Below are positions 43,388-43,714 of a stretch of 43,714 bases of DNA, piece after piece; the stretch's first letter is position 1; each line of letters opens with the position of its first letter. This stretch comes from Eubacterium aggregans (lineage in GTDB: Bacteria; Bacillota; Clostridia; Eubacteriales; Eubacteriaceae), in NCBI RefSeq assembly GCF_900107815.1, contig NZ_FNRK01000020.1, forward strand, positions 1-43,714. Direction: 5' to 3'. A program made the translations under genes and the position numbers. A model generated the notes under the pieces. The model had not been told where the DNA came from. It saw only the letters and a list, made by a program, of their open reading frames with translations, and did no database searches.

Positions 43388-43714
43388 AAACAGCAATTCT
43401 AATCCCATGCTATAACGAGGCAAAAACAATTGAGAAAGTTATCAAAGATTTCAAAAAATCGATGCCAAATGCGGTAATCTATGTTTATGACAACAATTCG
43501 ACCGATGGAACCGATGAAATTGCCCGGGAAGCGGGGGCAATCGTCCGATATGAGTACAAGCAGGGAAAAGGCAATGTTGTGCGTCGGATGTTCCGGGAGA
43601 TTGACGCAGACTGTTATATCCTACATTCCCGTCTTACATCACGAGGAACGACGATGTTGAAACGTCGAAACCCGCATAGAATAAGGAATAAACAGCACTT
43701 TGGACTTGAATTGA
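43384..43714 (+). pseudogene. GT2 glycosyltransferase, interrupted by IS
   Basis: The frame opens MKTAILIPCYNEAKTIEKV, continues with VYDNNSTDGTDEIA and YEYKQGKGNVVRRMF, and reaches DADCYI at about residue 79. Family members continue there into the metal-binding DGDDTYP-type motif. From base 43620 the sequence is that of the IS instead, read in frame without a stop to the window edge. The product lacks its catalytic metal site and acceptor region, so it is almost certainly non-functional. Starts by ATGA overlap with the DUF2304 gene. Confidence 0.85.
43620..43714 (+). mobile_element. Insertion sequence, outer 95 bases of a second copy
   Basis: These 95 bases are the exact reverse complement of 254-348. 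This copy points rightward, with the same end next to the broken gene, in the same sense direction as that gene. The window ends between the -35 and -10 boxes of the IS promoter, so no coding sequence of this copy is seen. Confidence 0.88.

Noticed and set aside
1-43714. Composite transposon carrying the whole window
   Set aside because: Two inverted IS ends are seen, but 43 kb of housekeeping glycogen and biotin genes and the broken target genes at both junctions argue for two separate insertions rather than one mobile unit.

Overview
The window looks like a chromosomal piece of a Gram-positive clostridial bacterium (Firmicutes, moderate to low G+C). The signs are GGAGG-type ribosome binding sites, a two-subunit GlgC/GlgD ADP-glucose pyrophosphorylase, a BioY biotin importer, an LCP (LytR-CpsA-Psr) wall-ligase gene and GH25 wall-hydrolase architecture. 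Genus cannot be read with confidence. Both ends lie inside copies of the same insertion sequence: bases 254-348 reappear inverted as the last 95 bases (43620-43714). One copy has cut bioD, the other a glycosyltransferase gene, so the window is probably a contig that stops at a multicopy element.

Layout. 1-348: 5' end of an IS with the start of its transposase. 308-2221 (minus): bioY-bioB-bioD', with bioD truncated by the IS. 2427-3273 (plus): two small cysteine-containing genes, ending in a terminator shared with the next operon. 3349-13351 (minus): a complete glycogen operon, glgB-glgP-glgC-glgD-glgA-GH13 amylase. 13482-15165 (minus): two tandem YihY/BrkB-type membrane proteins. 15313-16473 (minus): an LCP ligase, divergent from the polysaccharide locus.

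16651 to the right edge (plus) is a large surface-polysaccharide locus. It starts with dTDP-L-rhamnose synthesis (rfbD, rfbA, rfbC, rfbB) and a strong terminator. An ABC-2 exporter follows (Wzm, then Wzt with a C-terminal glycan-recognition-type domain), then a tandem-GT2 enzyme, a WsaF-like GT4, a SAM methyltransferase, a protein with an apparent kinase fold, and a second tandem-GT2 enzyme. Next come a DUF2142 membrane protein, a small EamA/ArnE-like membrane protein, a secreted ricin-lectin/GH25 wall hydrolase and a membrane-anchored partner. The last part holds GtrII-like and GtrB-like glucosylation proteins, two further GT2s, a WcaJ/WbaP-type initiating sugar-phosphate transferase, and a GT2-DUF2304-GT2' trio cut by the IS.

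How it may work together: rhamnose is made by the rfb genes. A chain is started on undecaprenyl phosphate, extended by rhamnosyltransferases, capped, exported by Wzm/Wzt and attached to the wall by the LCP protein. The most interesting inference is that the adjacent methyltransferase and kinase-like genes are a split counterpart of WbdD, the fused methyltransferase-kinase that ends O-polysaccharide chains in some Gram-negatives, and that the Wzt C-terminal domain reads that cap. Base composition changes sharply at the exporter (AT-rich from about 20.1 to 36.2 kb, richer in G+C on either side), which suggests that the core of the locus was assembled by transfer.
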